A stretch of DNA of 64,000 bases. It comes from Flavivirga abyssicola (GTDB lineage Bacteria > Bacteroidota > Bacteroidia > Flavobacteriales > Flavobacteriaceae). The DNA lies in assembly GCF_030540775.2 (NCBI RefSeq), contig NZ_CP141266.1, forward strand, positions 2,467,001 through 2,531,000, given 5' to 3'. The notes under the pieces are model-generated. The model searched no databases, was not told where the DNA came from, and worked only from the letters and a program-made list of their open reading frames with translations. This document shows, piece after piece, positions 8,370-18,900 of the stretch; position 1 is the first letter of the stretch, and every line of letters starts with the position of its first letter. Both the position numbers and the translations under genes were made by a program.

Positions 8370-9470
8370 TCAGAAGGCGTTTTTTTGATGTTTGAAAAAA
8401 GCATCCGCTTGAAGTTGCATTAGTTCTCTCACTTTTTTGCGCTTGTAGGTGTATAATTCGTCTTCTTTTTCTATGTCATTATAAATACGATCGTTTATAG
8501 CATGATCGGTTTTTAATAAAGCCTCTCTTTGGTTTTTGTTTTGAAGGACATTAGTTTTAATAGCAGTTTCCTGATCTTCTAATCTAAAATCATAGGCGCT
8601 TTTAGGAGATAATAGCTTTGCTAAAATAGGTGACGTTTCGATTGCTAAAAACAACAAGAATATAAAAAAGGAAGGCAGCCAAGGTAACTTTCCTAATGCG
8701 TTTACACGGGCCATTAAGCCATCAAAATTATTGATAATGGGTTGTGTAGACACAATTTGAGTTTCATAATCACCTTTAAGCGTTGCAATTTGAGTTTCTG
8801 CAGCAGTGATTTTGGCTTTGTTTTCAGTTTTTAATTGTTGTAATTCTGCTAACAAAGCATCATGCTTTTCTCTTTTTTCTTTATATACTGGGCCTTTTCC
8901 TAATAATTTAGTTCCTGCGGTTCCCTCTGCTTCAGCTATGTAAGTGTCGTATAGTGCATTTACTTCAGCTTCTTTGGTGTTTATTTGTTGCTGTAAAGCT
9001 ATAATGTTGTTATTTAAATCCTCAATGGTAGGTGTGAATTGTTCTGCAATTTGATTTTTATTTGCTAAGGTTAGTTCGTTCTTTTGTTCTAATAACACCT
9101 GATTGATTTCTTTTTCAAAAATTTTCAATTCAAGTGGCTTAGAAATAACAATAGCAATAATAACGGCTAATAGTATTCTAGGAGATGCTTGTATAAGTTC
9201 ATCTGTTATATTTCCGGTTTTTTTAATAGTAGAAACGATATATCTGTCTAAATTAAAGATAAGTAAACCCCAAATGAAACCAAAGGCAATAGCGATAAAG
9301 AGGTTGTCGAAGACAGTATAAAGAGCATAACTAGCTGCTATAAAGGCCATAATTGCAGTAAAAAAAACAGTAGCGCCTATACCTGCATATTTATTTTGTT
9401 CGCCTGTAGAACATTTGTCTAAAATATCGGTATCAGAGCCCGAGCAGATAATAAAAAATTGCTTTAACAT
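8370..9470 (-). CDS. DUF4407 membrane protein with coiled coil
   Basis: The 366-residue protein matches DUF4407. After an N-terminal FFIICSGSD motif come two membrane segments (about residues 33-52 and 60-75), then NLDRYIVSTIKK and a third segment (about 92-110). A long charged coiled-coil stretch follows (about 115-240), then a fourth membrane segment (about 262-282) and a basic tail. DUF4407 proteins are common in Bacteroidota; their function is unknown. The coiled-coil loop probably faces the periplasm. The 184-bp gap on its start side toward the AraC regulator holds no obvious gene. Confidence 0.8.
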   Translation of the reverse strand: MLKQFFIICSGSDTDILDKCSTGEQNKYAGIGATVFFTAIMAFIAASYALYTVFDNLFIAIAFGFIWGLLIFNLDRYIVSTIKKTGNITDELIQASPRILLAVIIAIVISKPLELKIFEKEINQVLLEQKNELTLANKNQIAEQFTPTIEDLNNNIIALQQQINTKEAEVNALYDTYIAEAEGTAGTKLLGKGPVYKEKREKHDALLAELQQLKTENKAKITAAETQIATLKGDYETQIVSTQPIINNFDGLMARVNALGKLPWLPSFFIFLLFLAIETSPILAKLLSPKSAYDFRLEDQETAIKTNVLQNKNQREALLKTDHAINDRIYNDIEKEDELYTYKRKKVRELMQLQADAFFKHQKNAF

Positions 9471-9654
9471 GGTATGATTTATTTTGATTGATTGACTATT
9501 AGAACGAAAAGCTAACCAATTTGTTACATGATTTTACATAAAAGAACAATATCGCTCCTAATATTTAGATCAAATAGTCTCAAATACTAACAGTAGAAAT
9601 AATCAAAGCACAACGAAAAAAGTATTTGTGGTTGGGATCTTATTGGTTTAGAAT

Positions 9655-10530
9655 TTATTCTTTTTTATGTCTGTAGGATGATGGAGATTTCCCCATTATA
9701 TTTTTAAAAACCCTTGTAAAATAATAAGGGTCGTCATAACCAATTGCTCTTGCAATTTCGTTAATTCTTAAAGAACTAAAATCCAATAAATGACATGCTT
9801 TCTGTATTCTAAGAATTGTTAAATGTTCAATAGGCGAATGGTCTGTTCGTTTCTTAAATAGTAGACAGAAATGCGAAACCGACAAACCACAGTGGGAGGC
9901 CAGGTCATGTACCGTAATATTTTTATTTAAATTGTCTTTCATGTATACGGTGGTCTTCGATATGGGGTCTTTTTTGTAGATATCTCTGGATTTTCTGTAT
10001 AAAGACAGATATTTTAACGATCCTAATAAATTAATTAGCAGTACACTACTATATTCTAAATTGTTTAATGAAAAACCCTCTTCTAAAGTATAGTAGATGT
10101 CTTCAAATAAATGAATTCTGTCTTCTAATTTAGAATTAGTGTTATCATTTAAAATGCGTGGGTAATCTTGCGGTAAGACAAAATGATTGGTGTTTTCTCC
10201 AGAGAAATGTACCCAATATATGCTCCAAGGGTCGTCATGGTTAGAAGCATATTTATGAGATGTATTGCGAGGTATAATATGATAGTGGTTTTTTAAAAGA
10301 AAATCTCGTTTTCCATTGACTTCTATCCAACCAGATCCTTTTACGCAAAAAATAAGAATATATTCAGAACAATCTTTATTCCTTTCTCTGTAGTGATATT
10401 TTGCATTAGGGAAAAAACCGATATCAGTTACATATAAATCCTTAGTAAATTGGTTTTTTTTTAAAATTTTAGTGGATTTTTTAGGGATAACTAATATTTT
10501 TTCTCCAGTAAAAGTATCCTTTTTTCTCAT
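9655..10530 (-). CDS. AraC-family transcriptional regulator
   Basis: I start this at the ATG at 10530 (MRKKDTF, 291 residues); an upstream in-frame ATG at 10572 would add 14 residues. The N-terminal part is an AraC-type cupin ligand-binding domain, with YILIFCVKGSGWIEVNGKR and IIPRNTSHKYASN. The C-terminal 100 residues form two helix-turn-helix motifs: HDLASHCGLSVSHFCLLFKKRTD and RINEIARAIGYDDPYYFTRVFKN. Regulators of this type usually bind a sugar and activate nearby genes. It is divergent from the DUF5107 gene at 10694, which is its most likely target. Confidence 0.9.
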   Translation of the reverse strand: MRKKDTFTGEKILVIPKKSTKILKKNQFTKDLYVTDIGFFPNAKYHYRERNKDCSEYILIFCVKGSGWIEVNGKRDFLLKNHYHIIPRNTSHKYASNHDDPWSIYWVHFSGENTNHFVLPQDYPRILNDNTNSKLEDRIHLFEDIYYTLEEGFSLNNLEYSSVLLINLLGSLKYLSLYRKSRDIYKKDPISKTTVYMKDNLNKNITVHDLASHCGLSVSHFCLLFKKRTDHSPIEHLTILRIQKACHLLDFSSLRINEIARAIGYDDPYYFTRVFKNIMGKSPSSYRHKKE

Positions 10531-10631
10531 GGTATTTTTTTTAAAAATAAGAAAATAATCCATTAATATCATAAAATTGTCTATTTCTAGTAAGAACGAT
10601 ACATAGTAATTTTACAAATAATAGCATTGTA

Positions 10632-10641
10632 ATTGCGCAAT
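10632..10641. promoter_or_regulatory. Palindrome in AraC/DUF5107 divergent intergenic region
   Basis: The perfect 10-bp palindrome ATTGCGCAAT lies in the only gap between the AraC regulator and the DUF5107 gene, about 50 bp before the latter's start. A regulator or polymerase site is plausible but unproven. Confidence 0.3.
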
Positions 10642-10693
10642 ATTGAAATAAAGTCTTCGCTGAAAAGCAGAAATTAAAAATATATTTTAGAGC

Positions 10694-13600
10694 ATGGAAG
10701 TAAAAGTTTGGTCAGAAAAAGTTGTAATTCCAACTTATGAAATTGGTAAACCTGAAAAAAATCCAATATTCCTAGAAAAACGAGTGTACCAAGGAAGCAG
10801 TGGTAAAATGTATCCACATCCTGCGATTGAAAAGATTCATGACGAGAAGATTGATAAAGAATGGTTGGCATGTTTTCTAGAGAATGATTATTTAAAAATA
10901 ATGATTCTGCCAGAATTAGGAGGCCGTGTGCAAATGGCTTATGATAAAACCAAAAAACGCCATTTTGTGTATTATAATGAGGTTATAAAGCCTGCATTGG
11001 TAGGTTTAACAGGACCTTGGATTTCCGGAGGTATAGAATTTAACTGGCCACAACATCACAGGCCGAGTACTTACGATCCTGTAGATTATAAAACAGAATC
11101 ACATCCAGACGGTAGTAAAACAGTTTGGTGTAGTGAGATAGAGCGCATGTTTGGAACCAAAGGCATGGCAGGATTTAGATTATATCCAGATAAAGCTTAT
11201 TTAGAAATAAATGCTAAGTTATATAATAGAACGCTTTTACCTCAAACCTTTTTATGGTGGGCAAACCCTGCGGTAGCGGTAAATGACGATTATCAATCAG
11301 TGTTTCCGCCCGATGTAAATGCTGTATTCGATCACGGCAAACGAGATGTGTCAAAGTTCCCCATTGCAACGGGCACATATTATAAATTTGATTATGCTCC
11401 GGGAACAGATATTTCACGATATAAAAACATTCCTGTACCCACCTCTTATATGGCAATAAAATCCAAGTACAATTTTGTTGGGGGGTACGAAAATGATAGT
11501 AAAGGAGGATTGCTTCACGTAGCAAATCATCATGTATCACCTGGTAAAAAACAATGGACCTGGGGAAATGGTGATTTTGGTAAAGCCTGGGATAGAAACT
11601 TAACAGATAAGAACGGTCCTTATATTGAGTTGATGTGTGGCGTCTATACAGATAACCAGCCTGATTTTTCATGGATCATGCCTTATGAAGAAAAGACTTT
11701 TACGCAATACTTTATGCCATATCAAGATTTGGGAGTAGTAAAGAATGCGTCTAAAAACGCCATGCTAAATCTGGAATTTGAAGAAGATAAAGCACTATTA
11801 AGTGTTTATGCTACGGGGACTTACTCTAATGTAACAATAAAAGTTTTAAAAGACACTAAGGAGCTGTTAAATGAAAAATTTAACTTTAAACCCGGAGTGA
11901 CCTATTTTAAAGATTTGCAAATAGACCAAACCATTCCTTTAAAAAACTATTATGTTTCGGTGGTTTCAGAAGATGGTGAGCTACTTATTGATTGGATTCC
12001 AGAAAAAAATGAATCAGACGATATTCCAGAAGCAGCGAAAGCAGCAAAACCTCCAAAAGAGATTTCAACTATTGAAGAATTATTTTTAAATGGTCAACAT
12101 TTAGAACAATATAGACATGCTACCTATAATCCAATGGATTATTATCAGGAAGCCTTAAGTCGGGACCCAGAGGATATTCGCTGTAATAATGCTATGGGCT
12201 TATTGCTATTCCGTAATGGAAAATTTGCTGAATCAGAAAAACACTTCCTAAAAGGGTATCAACGACAAATTCTTCGAAACCCGAATCCATATGATGGCGA
12301 ACCCCTTTTTAATTTGGGGCTATCATTGCGCTATCAAGGAAAAGATGAGCAAGCATATGAAGCGTTTTATAAATCCATCTGGAATACAAACTTTATGGAT
12401 AGTGGGTATTTTCAAATAGCCCAAATAGAAGCTGTAAATAATGAATGGCATTTAAGTTTAGATGCTATAAATAAATCACTAATTAGAAACTGGCATAATC
12501 ATAAAGCCAGGCATTTAAAAACAGCAATTCTAAGAAAAAATAGTAGTGCAGTTGAAGCCAGAAAACTAATCGATGAATCATTAGAATTAGATGCTTTTAA
12601 TTTTGGGCTGTACTATGAGAAGTTTTTATTGGGAGATCCTACTGCCAAAGATGATATGGTAGAATTAATGCGAGGAAACATTCAAAATTATATTGAAGTT
12701 GCTTTGGATTATAGCTGGGCTGGGATGTATTCTGAAGCCATAGAATTATTAGAAATAGGCATAGGACAACAAGAAACTAAATACCCGATGGCTTTATATT
12801 ATAAAGCTTGGTTTTTGGAAAAATCGGGAAAACATCACGAAGCTTTAGAGGGTGTTAAAGAAGCAGAGTTATGTTTGCCAGACTATTGTTTTCCTAACAG
12901 ATTGGAGTCTGTATTGGCTTTACAATTTGCCATAGAAGTTAATCCTAGTGGAGCCAAAGCGCCTTATTATTTAGGTAATTTCTGGTACAATGCACGTCAG
13001 TATCAAGATGCTTTACAATGCTGGGAAAAATCAGTTGCTAATAATGATTATTTTCCTACGGTTTATAGGAATTTGGCCTTAGCCTATTATAATAAATTTA
13101 ATCAGCCTAAAAAAGCCTTAAAAGCTCTTGAAACAGCCTTTCATTTGGATAAACAAGATGCTAGAATCCTCATGGAGTTAGATCAATTGTATAAAAAGCT
13201 TAATAAGTCTGTAGATTTTAGATTAAGTACTCTCGAAGCGCATTTAGAATTGGTAAAGCAGCGTGATGATGTATATATTGAATGGGTTTATTTAAACATT
13301 CTAAACGGCGATTATTTAAAAGCCTTTAACTTAATTATGGAAAGAACATTCCATCCTTGGGAAGGTGGCGAAGGAAAGATAACAAAGGCATACACGTCTT
13401 GTCTTGTTGGTTTAGGCAAACAGGCTATTGAAAATAAAGATTTTACCAAAGCTATAGATTGGTTAAACAAAGCGAAAATGTATCCCTTAAATTTAGGAGA
13501 AGGAAAATTACAAGGCGCTCAAGAGAATGATATTGATTTTTGGTTAGGTTGTGCTTATGAAGGTATGAGAGAATTAAACCAAGCTAAAATGAATTGGGAA

Positions 13601-13969
13601 CAAGCATCTGCAGGGTTAAGTGAGCCAGCAATAGCATGGTTTTATAACGATCAGCAACCAGATACGATATTTTATCAAGGTATGGCATTACTAAAACTTC
13701 AACAAAAAGAAGAAGCGATTAAGCGTTTTAATAAATTAATCGATTTTGGTAAGCAACATATGGAAGATGAGGTGAAAATAGATTATTTCGCTGTCTCACT
13801 TCCCGATCTGTTGATTTGGGAGGACGATTTAGATCAGAAAAATAAGATTCATTGTCATTACCTTATGGCATTAGGGTATAAAGGGAAAGATATGACAAAA
13901 GAATCATTAGAATGTTTTAAGAATATACTGGAGTATGACTGTACTCACATAGGAGTATTGGAAAACTAA
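10694..13969 (+). CDS. DUF5107 domain protein with C-terminal TPR repeats
   Basis: The 1091-residue protein has two parts. The first 340 or so residues are DUF5107, a galactose-mutarotase-like beta-supersandwich. Recognisable pieces are LPELGGRVQMAYDKTKKRHF, WISGGIEFNWPQHHRPSTYD and SWIMPYEEKTFTQYFMPYQDLG. The rest (about 460-1080) is rich in tetratricopeptide-type helical pairs, for example around FRNGKFAESEKHFLKGY, YQDALQCWEKSVANN and YYNKFNQPKKALKALETAFHL. No signal peptide is seen, so it is probably cytoplasmic. Architecture and length are normal for the family. The fold suggests sugar binding or epimerase/hydrolase chemistry on an oligosaccharide, but I know no proven activity. The divergent AraC gene implies carbohydrate-linked control. 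Confidence 0.85.
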   Translation: MEVKVWSEKVVIPTYEIGKPEKNPIFLEKRVYQGSSGKMYPHPAIEKIHDEKIDKEWLACFLENDYLKIMILPELGGRVQMAYDKTKKRHFVYYNEVIKPALVGLTGPWISGGIEFNWPQHHRPSTYDPVDYKTESHPDGSKTVWCSEIERMFGTKGMAGFRLYPDKAYLEINAKLYNRTLLPQTFLWWANPAVAVNDDYQSVFPPDVNAVFDHGKRDVSKFPIATGTYYKFDYAPGTDISRYKNIPVPTSYMAIKSKYNFVGGYENDSKGGLLHVANHHVSPGKKQWTWGNGDFGKAWDRNLTDKNGPYIELMCGVYTDNQPDFSWIMPYEEKTFTQYFMPYQDLGVVKNASKNAMLNLEFEEDKALLSVYATGTYSNVTIKVLKDTKELLNEKFNFKPGVTYFKDLQIDQTIPLKNYYVSVVSEDGELLIDWIPEKNESDDIPEAAKAAKPPKEISTIEELFLNGQHLEQYRHATYNPMDYYQEALSRDPEDIRCNNAMGLLLFRNGKFAESEKHFLKGYQRQILRNPNPYDGEPLFNLGLSLRYQGKDEQAYEAFYKSIWNTNFMDSGYFQIAQIEAVNNEWHLSLDAINKSLIRNWHNHKARHLKTAILRKNSSAVEARKLIDESLELDAFNFGLYYEKFLLGDPTAKDDMVELMRGNIQNYIEVALDYSWAGMYSEAIELLEIGIGQQETKYPMALYYKAWFLEKSGKHHEALEGVKEAELCLPDYCFPNRLESVLALQFAIEVNPSGAKAPYYLGNFWYNARQYQDALQCWEKSVANNDYFPTVYRNLALAYYNKFNQPKKALKALETAFHLDKQDARILMELDQLYKKLNKSVDFRLSTLEAHLELVKQRDDVYIEWVYLNILNGDYLKAFNLIMERTFHPWEGGEGKITKAYTSCLVGLGKQAIENKDFTKAIDWLNKAKMYPLNLGEGKLQGAQENDIDFWLGCAYEGMRELNQAKMNWEQASAGLSEPAIAWFYNDQQPDTIFYQGMALLKLQQKEEAIKRFNKLIDFGKQHMEDEVKIDYFAVSLPDLLIWEDDLDQKNKIHCHYLMALGYKGKDMTKESLECFKNILEYDCTHIGVLEN

Positions 13970-14095
13970 GCCACTTGAACAGTTTGTTAACCATTTTGAA
14001 TGATTTGTCCACTTCGCCTGCTTGGGTTATTAGCTAATTTTGGATACATGAAACTATAAATTATACAGCATTAATTTATAGTAAGACTAATTTTT

Positions 14096-14677
14096 ATGGA
14101 AAAAGACTTGTTTGTTCTAAATAGTGATAAAGCTTTAGTAGAAAGTCTTAAAGAAGGAAAAATAAAGGCTTTTGAAAAGTTGTTTAACCAATATAATAAG
14201 GGATTATATGGTTTTGCATTAGGATATTTAAAATCTCCTGTTGAGGCAGAAGGGGTCGTGCAAGATGTCTTCTCAAAGGTTTGGGAAAAAAGAGGAGCTT
14301 TAAAACCAGAACACAATTTCAAATCTTACATCTTTACTATAGCATTTAACCTGATAAAAAAAGTCTTTATAAAAAGAAATAAAATTCGAACCTATTTAAA
14401 TTCAAAAGAAAAGGTCATTGATTTTGATCAATCTACTCTAAGTCAAATTGATTACCATTTTATGATGGAACGGGTTATGGAATTAGTTTCTAAAATGCCA
14501 GATCGTAGACGGGAAACGTTTATAAAAAGCCGTTTTGATGGTTTATCTGTTAAAGAGATAGCTAAAGAAATGAATGTCAGTCCTAAAACTGTAGAGAATC
14601 AAATTACTTCAGCTCTAAGGTTTATCAAAGCCAATTGGGATCTTAATGAATCCCAGGAAAAAGCACAAATAGTATAA
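14096..14677 (+). CDS. RNA polymerase ECF sigma-70 factor (Bacteroidota PUL type)
   Basis: The 193-residue protein has sigma region 2 (about residues 22-90; FEKLFNQYNKGLYGFALGYLKS, then EGVVQDVFSKVWEKR). Region 4 (about 130-180) has the helix-turn-helix GLSVKEIAKEMNVSPKTVENQ. This is the ECF type that pairs with FecR anti-sigma factors in polysaccharide loci. The fecR gene follows 91 bp downstream, then susC with an STN domain, which completes the usual trans-envelope signalling set. A TAATTTTG sequence at 14035-14042, 54 bp before the start, fits the Bacteroidota -7 consensus, but no good -33 box is seen at the normal distance. Confidence 0.93.
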   Translation: MEKDLFVLNSDKALVESLKEGKIKAFEKLFNQYNKGLYGFALGYLKSPVEAEGVVQDVFSKVWEKRGALKPEHNFKSYIFTIAFNLIKKVFIKRNKIRTYLNSKEKVIDFDQSTLSQIDYHFMMERVMELVSKMPDRRRETFIKSRFDGLSVKEIAKEMNVSPKTVENQITSALRFIKANWDLNESQEKAQIV

Positions 14678-14768
14678 AATTTATTTAGGTCAATAGGGGG
14701 ATTGCTTAGATTAAGGATATTAACTTAATACTAAGCATTTTTGTTTGTGCTTGTAAATACCATTTTTG

Positions 14769-15809
14769 ATGAAACAAAACATTGATAAGAAAAGAATTAA
14801 AAATTATTTCTCGGGCAATTATGACCAAAAAGACAGTTTATATATAGAAAAACTGTTTTGCGATGCAGAAATGGAGGAGGAGTTGAAAGCATTTCTTGAG
14901 CAAAATTGGAATGAATTTCATAATCTACATGAGGTCCCTGAGCATGACTTAGATCATATTTTACTTAGACTTTATGAAGAAATAAAGCAAAAAAAGAATA
15001 GCAATCCACAAAAAAAGATCTTTGTTAAAGTTTGGAAAGCTTATGCGCGTTTAGCAGCTATATTAATACTTCCAATAGCATTAATGTACATGATGCATTT
15101 TAATGCAGCAAAAGAAGAGCATGCAAGTGAAGATTCTTATGCAGAGGTTAGTGCCCCTTTAGGTTCTAGAGTTCAATTTAAGCTTCCAGATGGTAGTATA
15201 GGTTGGTTAAATAGTGGTTCTAAAATTAAATATCCGGTAAAGTTTGGAAAAACAAGAGACATCGAACTAGTTGGCGAAGCTTGGTTTGATGTGAAAAAAG
15301 ATGCGAGCAAACCTTTTAATGTATATGCCTCAAATGTTAATATATCTGTTTTAGGAACACAGTTCAATGTTTCAGCTTATCAAAATGAAAAAGTAGATGT
15401 TGTTTTAGAAACAGGTAAAGTGAAGTTAAAACAATTGGGTACTAGCGAAGAATTAGAGATGGATCCACAAGATCGGGTGGTTATAAATACAAAAGATAAT
15501 ACTGTAGATAAAACAAAGCTGGAAGAAGCTTATAAGTATTCTGGATGGAAAGAAGGTAAGCTTATTTTCAGAAATGACCCTATAAATGAAGTCGCAAAGA
15601 GATTAAGCAGGTGGTATAATGTATCGGTTAATATAGAGAATAAACACAATAAAGATTTACGGTTAAGAGCAACGTTTGTGGATGAAGATGTTGATGAAGT
15701 ATTGCGCTTGTTAAAGATAAGTTTCCCAATTGATTACAAAATAGAATCTAGAGAAAAAGACAAAGACAATCTATTCAATAAACGTGAGATAACAATTATG
15801 GTTGAATAG
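14769..15809 (+). CDS. FecR-family anti-sigma factor
   Basis: I use the ATG at 14769 (346 residues); an adjacent upstream TTG is less likely. The order is an N-terminal cytoplasmic region that should bind the sigma factor (about 1-88), one membrane helix (about 90-110, ARLAAILILPIALMYMM), and a periplasmic FecR domain (about 118-215: LGSRVQFKLPDGSIGWLNSGS, ELVGEAWFDVKKD, PFNVYASNVNISVLGTQFNV). A C-terminal DUF4974 domain follows (about 258-330, FRNDPINEVAKRLSRWYNVSV). It should hold the upstream ECF sigma factor until the STN domain of the SusC encoded at 15960 signals ligand transport. Confidence 0.93.
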   Translation: MKQNIDKKRIKNYFSGNYDQKDSLYIEKLFCDAEMEEELKAFLEQNWNEFHNLHEVPEHDLDHILLRLYEEIKQKKNSNPQKKIFVKVWKAYARLAAILILPIALMYMMHFNAAKEEHASEDSYAEVSAPLGSRVQFKLPDGSIGWLNSGSKIKYPVKFGKTRDIELVGEAWFDVKKDASKPFNVYASNVNISVLGTQFNVSAYQNEKVDVVLETGKVKLKQLGTSEELEMDPQDRVVINTKDNTVDKTKLEEAYKYSGWKEGKLIFRNDPINEVAKRLSRWYNVSVNIENKHNKDLRLRATFVDEDVDEVLRLLKISFPIDYKIESREKDKDNLFNKREITIMVE

Positions 15810-15878
15810 AGAATATATTATAAACCAACTAAATAAATATACCTTATGAGATAACAAACTAGATACTTAAGACTAAAA

Positions 15879-15907
15879 ACAGGAATGTGGTTGCAACACA
15901 TCCCTGT
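15879..15907 (+). promoter_or_regulatory. Hairpin between fecR and susC genes
   Basis: ACAGGAATGTG and CACATCCCTGT are 11-base inverted arms with one mismatch and a 7-nt loop (GTTGCAA). The hairpin lies 69 bp after the FecR stop and 53 bp before the SusC start. It is not followed by a uridine run, so it looks more like an mRNA processing or stability element, or an operator, than a terminator. Confidence 0.5.
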
Positions 15908-15959
15908 CTGAATTATTAGCAGAGTTAACAAATTAAAAAACTACTAAACAAACAAAATT

Positions 15960-18900
15960 ATGAAAAAAAACTCAGAACGGGGTGATTTTCAATCACGACG
16001 TATTAGAAATATCTTGAGAATTATGAAAATATCGGTATTCCTATTTTTTATTACTGTTACAAGTGTTTTTGCAAACGATTCGTATTCCCAGAATAAAAAG
16101 ATGACCTTAAATATGACGAATGTCAAATTGGGAGAAGTACTGGATGCCATTGAGGAAAATAGTAAATTTTATTTTCTTATAAATCAAGAGTTAATAGATG
16201 AAGATAAAATTGTAAGCATTCATGTAAAAAACACGAAAATAAGTAACATACTAAATGCTTTAGTTAATACGAAGCAAATAGACTATGTTATTCGTGATAA
16301 ACAGATTGTTTTTACAAAACGAGAATATAAAAAAGTAGAAGGGATTATTAATCAAGGAGTATCAGGAAATGGATCCACGATAAATTTAGAAACGCCCCTT
16401 CTTAATTTGAAGGCATATCAGACGAGTACTATTAAAGGAGTCGTGACAGATGCTAGCGGGGTGCCATTACCTGGTGTAAATATAATTGTAAAAGGAACTA
16501 CAGTGGGGAGTCAAACTAATTTTGATGGTAATTATTCATTGGATGTGCCTTTAAACTCAAAGACTTTGGTGTTTTCTTATTTAGGATTCGCTACTCAAGA
16601 AATCTTAATTGAAAATAAAACTACAGTTAACGTAGTTATGTTAGAGGATGCAACAGCGTTGAGTGAGATTGTTGTTGTGGGTTATGGCTCGCAGAATAAG
16701 CAAGAGGTAACAGGTGCAGTTGCTGTTGCAGATTTAGAAACTTACAATGCGGTTCCTGTTAATAATGTGCTGGATATGGTTAAAGGTACTGTTCCTGGTT
16801 TAAATATTTCGGGAATTAATAGTGCTGGAGAAGTACCAGAGTTTACTATTAGAGGGGCAAATACAATAGCAGGTAGCGCTGCTCCACTACTTGTTGTAGA
16901 TGGCGTTATTTTTCCAGGAAGTCTTGGAGATATTCGTAATTCAGATATAGCCACTTTTACTACTTTAAAAGATGCCAGTGCGGCAGCAATTTATGGGGCA
17001 AGATCTGCTAACGGTGTTATTTTAATAGAAACCAAAAAAGGAAAAGGAAAAGAAAATGGTAAACCAAGCTTTAGCCTTAATGTTAATACAACTACAAGTA
17101 ATGAACTAGAACCATTGAGAATGCATAATGCAGAAGGGTATCTGCAAAATGTTTTAGATATTCGTGCTGCAAATGATTTAGAAGCAGATCCTGCTAAGAT
17201 TGCTCAGTACTTAGAAGAAGTAGAACGTGAAAATTATTCTGCTACTCCAAATCATACGCCAACACTTACCAATCCTTACGATATTGGAACTCAGTCAGCG
17301 TCATTAAGAAGTTTCGATTTTAGCGTACAGAATAGAACGGATAAGAGCAACTATTTTGTCTCTGTTGGTATGACGGATCAAAAGGGGATTATATTAAATG
17401 ATAATTTCAAACAATTATCATTAAGAATCAATCATAACAGTGAGTTGACCGATTGGCTTGATTTAGGAATCACCAGTTTTTACACGTTTAGGGACACCTC
17501 TGGATCAGAACCAGATATAAGACGTGCTGCACGATTAAGTCCATATGCTTCAGTTTATGATGACTCGGGTATTCCTGTACGTTATCCACAAACCACGACT
17601 TCGCTTCCCAGCCCGCTTTGGAGTATTGCGAGGGAGCATTCAAGATTAGGGCATAACTTAAGGGCATCTGCTAACCTGATCTTTAATATTCCTTGGGTAA
17701 AAGGATTGAAGTTTAAATCTGTATTGTCCCATAATAAACGTTGGAATGAGGCAAGAACATTTTTTGATAACCTCTCTAACGAAGGGATTGATGATAATGG
17801 TGTAGGTGAGCGCATTTTTGATAGAAGCGATTATAGATTATTTGATAATATACTTACATACAATCGTGTTTTTGCTGAGAAACATAAAATCGGCTTAACC
17901 CTATTGTATTCTCAAGAAAATACTGAATTCGAAGGCATAACAGCAACAGGTAGAGATTACTCAAACCAAGGATTAGGATCTTATGGCTTAAGCGATGCTG
18001 CAATTCAAAAGACTGAAGGTCGTGGAGGAGAAAGTAAAGCCTTAGGAACAATGGCAAGGTTTAATTATACGTTTAGTAATAAATATTCTTTTACCGGAAC
18101 ATTCCGTAGAGATGGGTACTCTGCTTTTGCAGCAAATAAAAAATGGGCGAATTTTGCATCTGCAGGTGCCAATTGGAATTTGGGTGCAGAGGAATTTATG
18201 AAAAATGTAGAACCAATTAGTCATTTAAATATGTCTTTATCCTATGGTTCTGTGGGAAATAGATCTATTAGTCCCTACCAAACTTTAGCTAGTATAGGTA
18301 CAGGTAAATATATTTATGGTGATAATACGTCCTTTGTGGTAACACAAGCGATAAATAGATTTGCAAATCCAAATCTAAGTTGGGAGAAAACTACTGGTTT
18401 TAATGGAGGGCTTGGTTTTGGACTTTTTAACGAACGAATTTCTGGTAGATTTGATTGGTATTCCAACTCGACTACAGATTTACTTTTTAATGTGCCTCTT
18501 ACAAAGATTTCTGGAGGTCCCGACGATATAGTGTCTAATTTAGGCGAATTAGAAAATAAAGGTATAGAGATAAGTCTTAGAAGTGTTAATATAAAAAATG
18601 AGAATTTTGAATGGACTTCTTCATTTAACTTTTCAAGAAATCGTAATAAAGTAAAAACTATTTTTGGTAAAGATGGCGATGGAGATGGTATTGAAGACGA
18701 TCTTTTAGACGCGCTTAACGGAGATGGGGTTTTTATAGGCAGAGATCTTGGTACTATTTATGATTATAAGGTTTTAGGCCTTTGGCAACAAGAAGACGTA
18801 GATAATGGTACGATTCAAGCAGGAATGCGCCCAGGTGATTATAGAACTGAAGATGTGGCTGATGAAAATGGAGTGTTTGATGGTGTTATTACTTCAGATA

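Noticed and set aside
11214-11672. 152-codon open frame on the minus strand
   Set aside because: It lies wholly inside the DUF5107 gene, has no recognisable domain and reads as a frame shadow.
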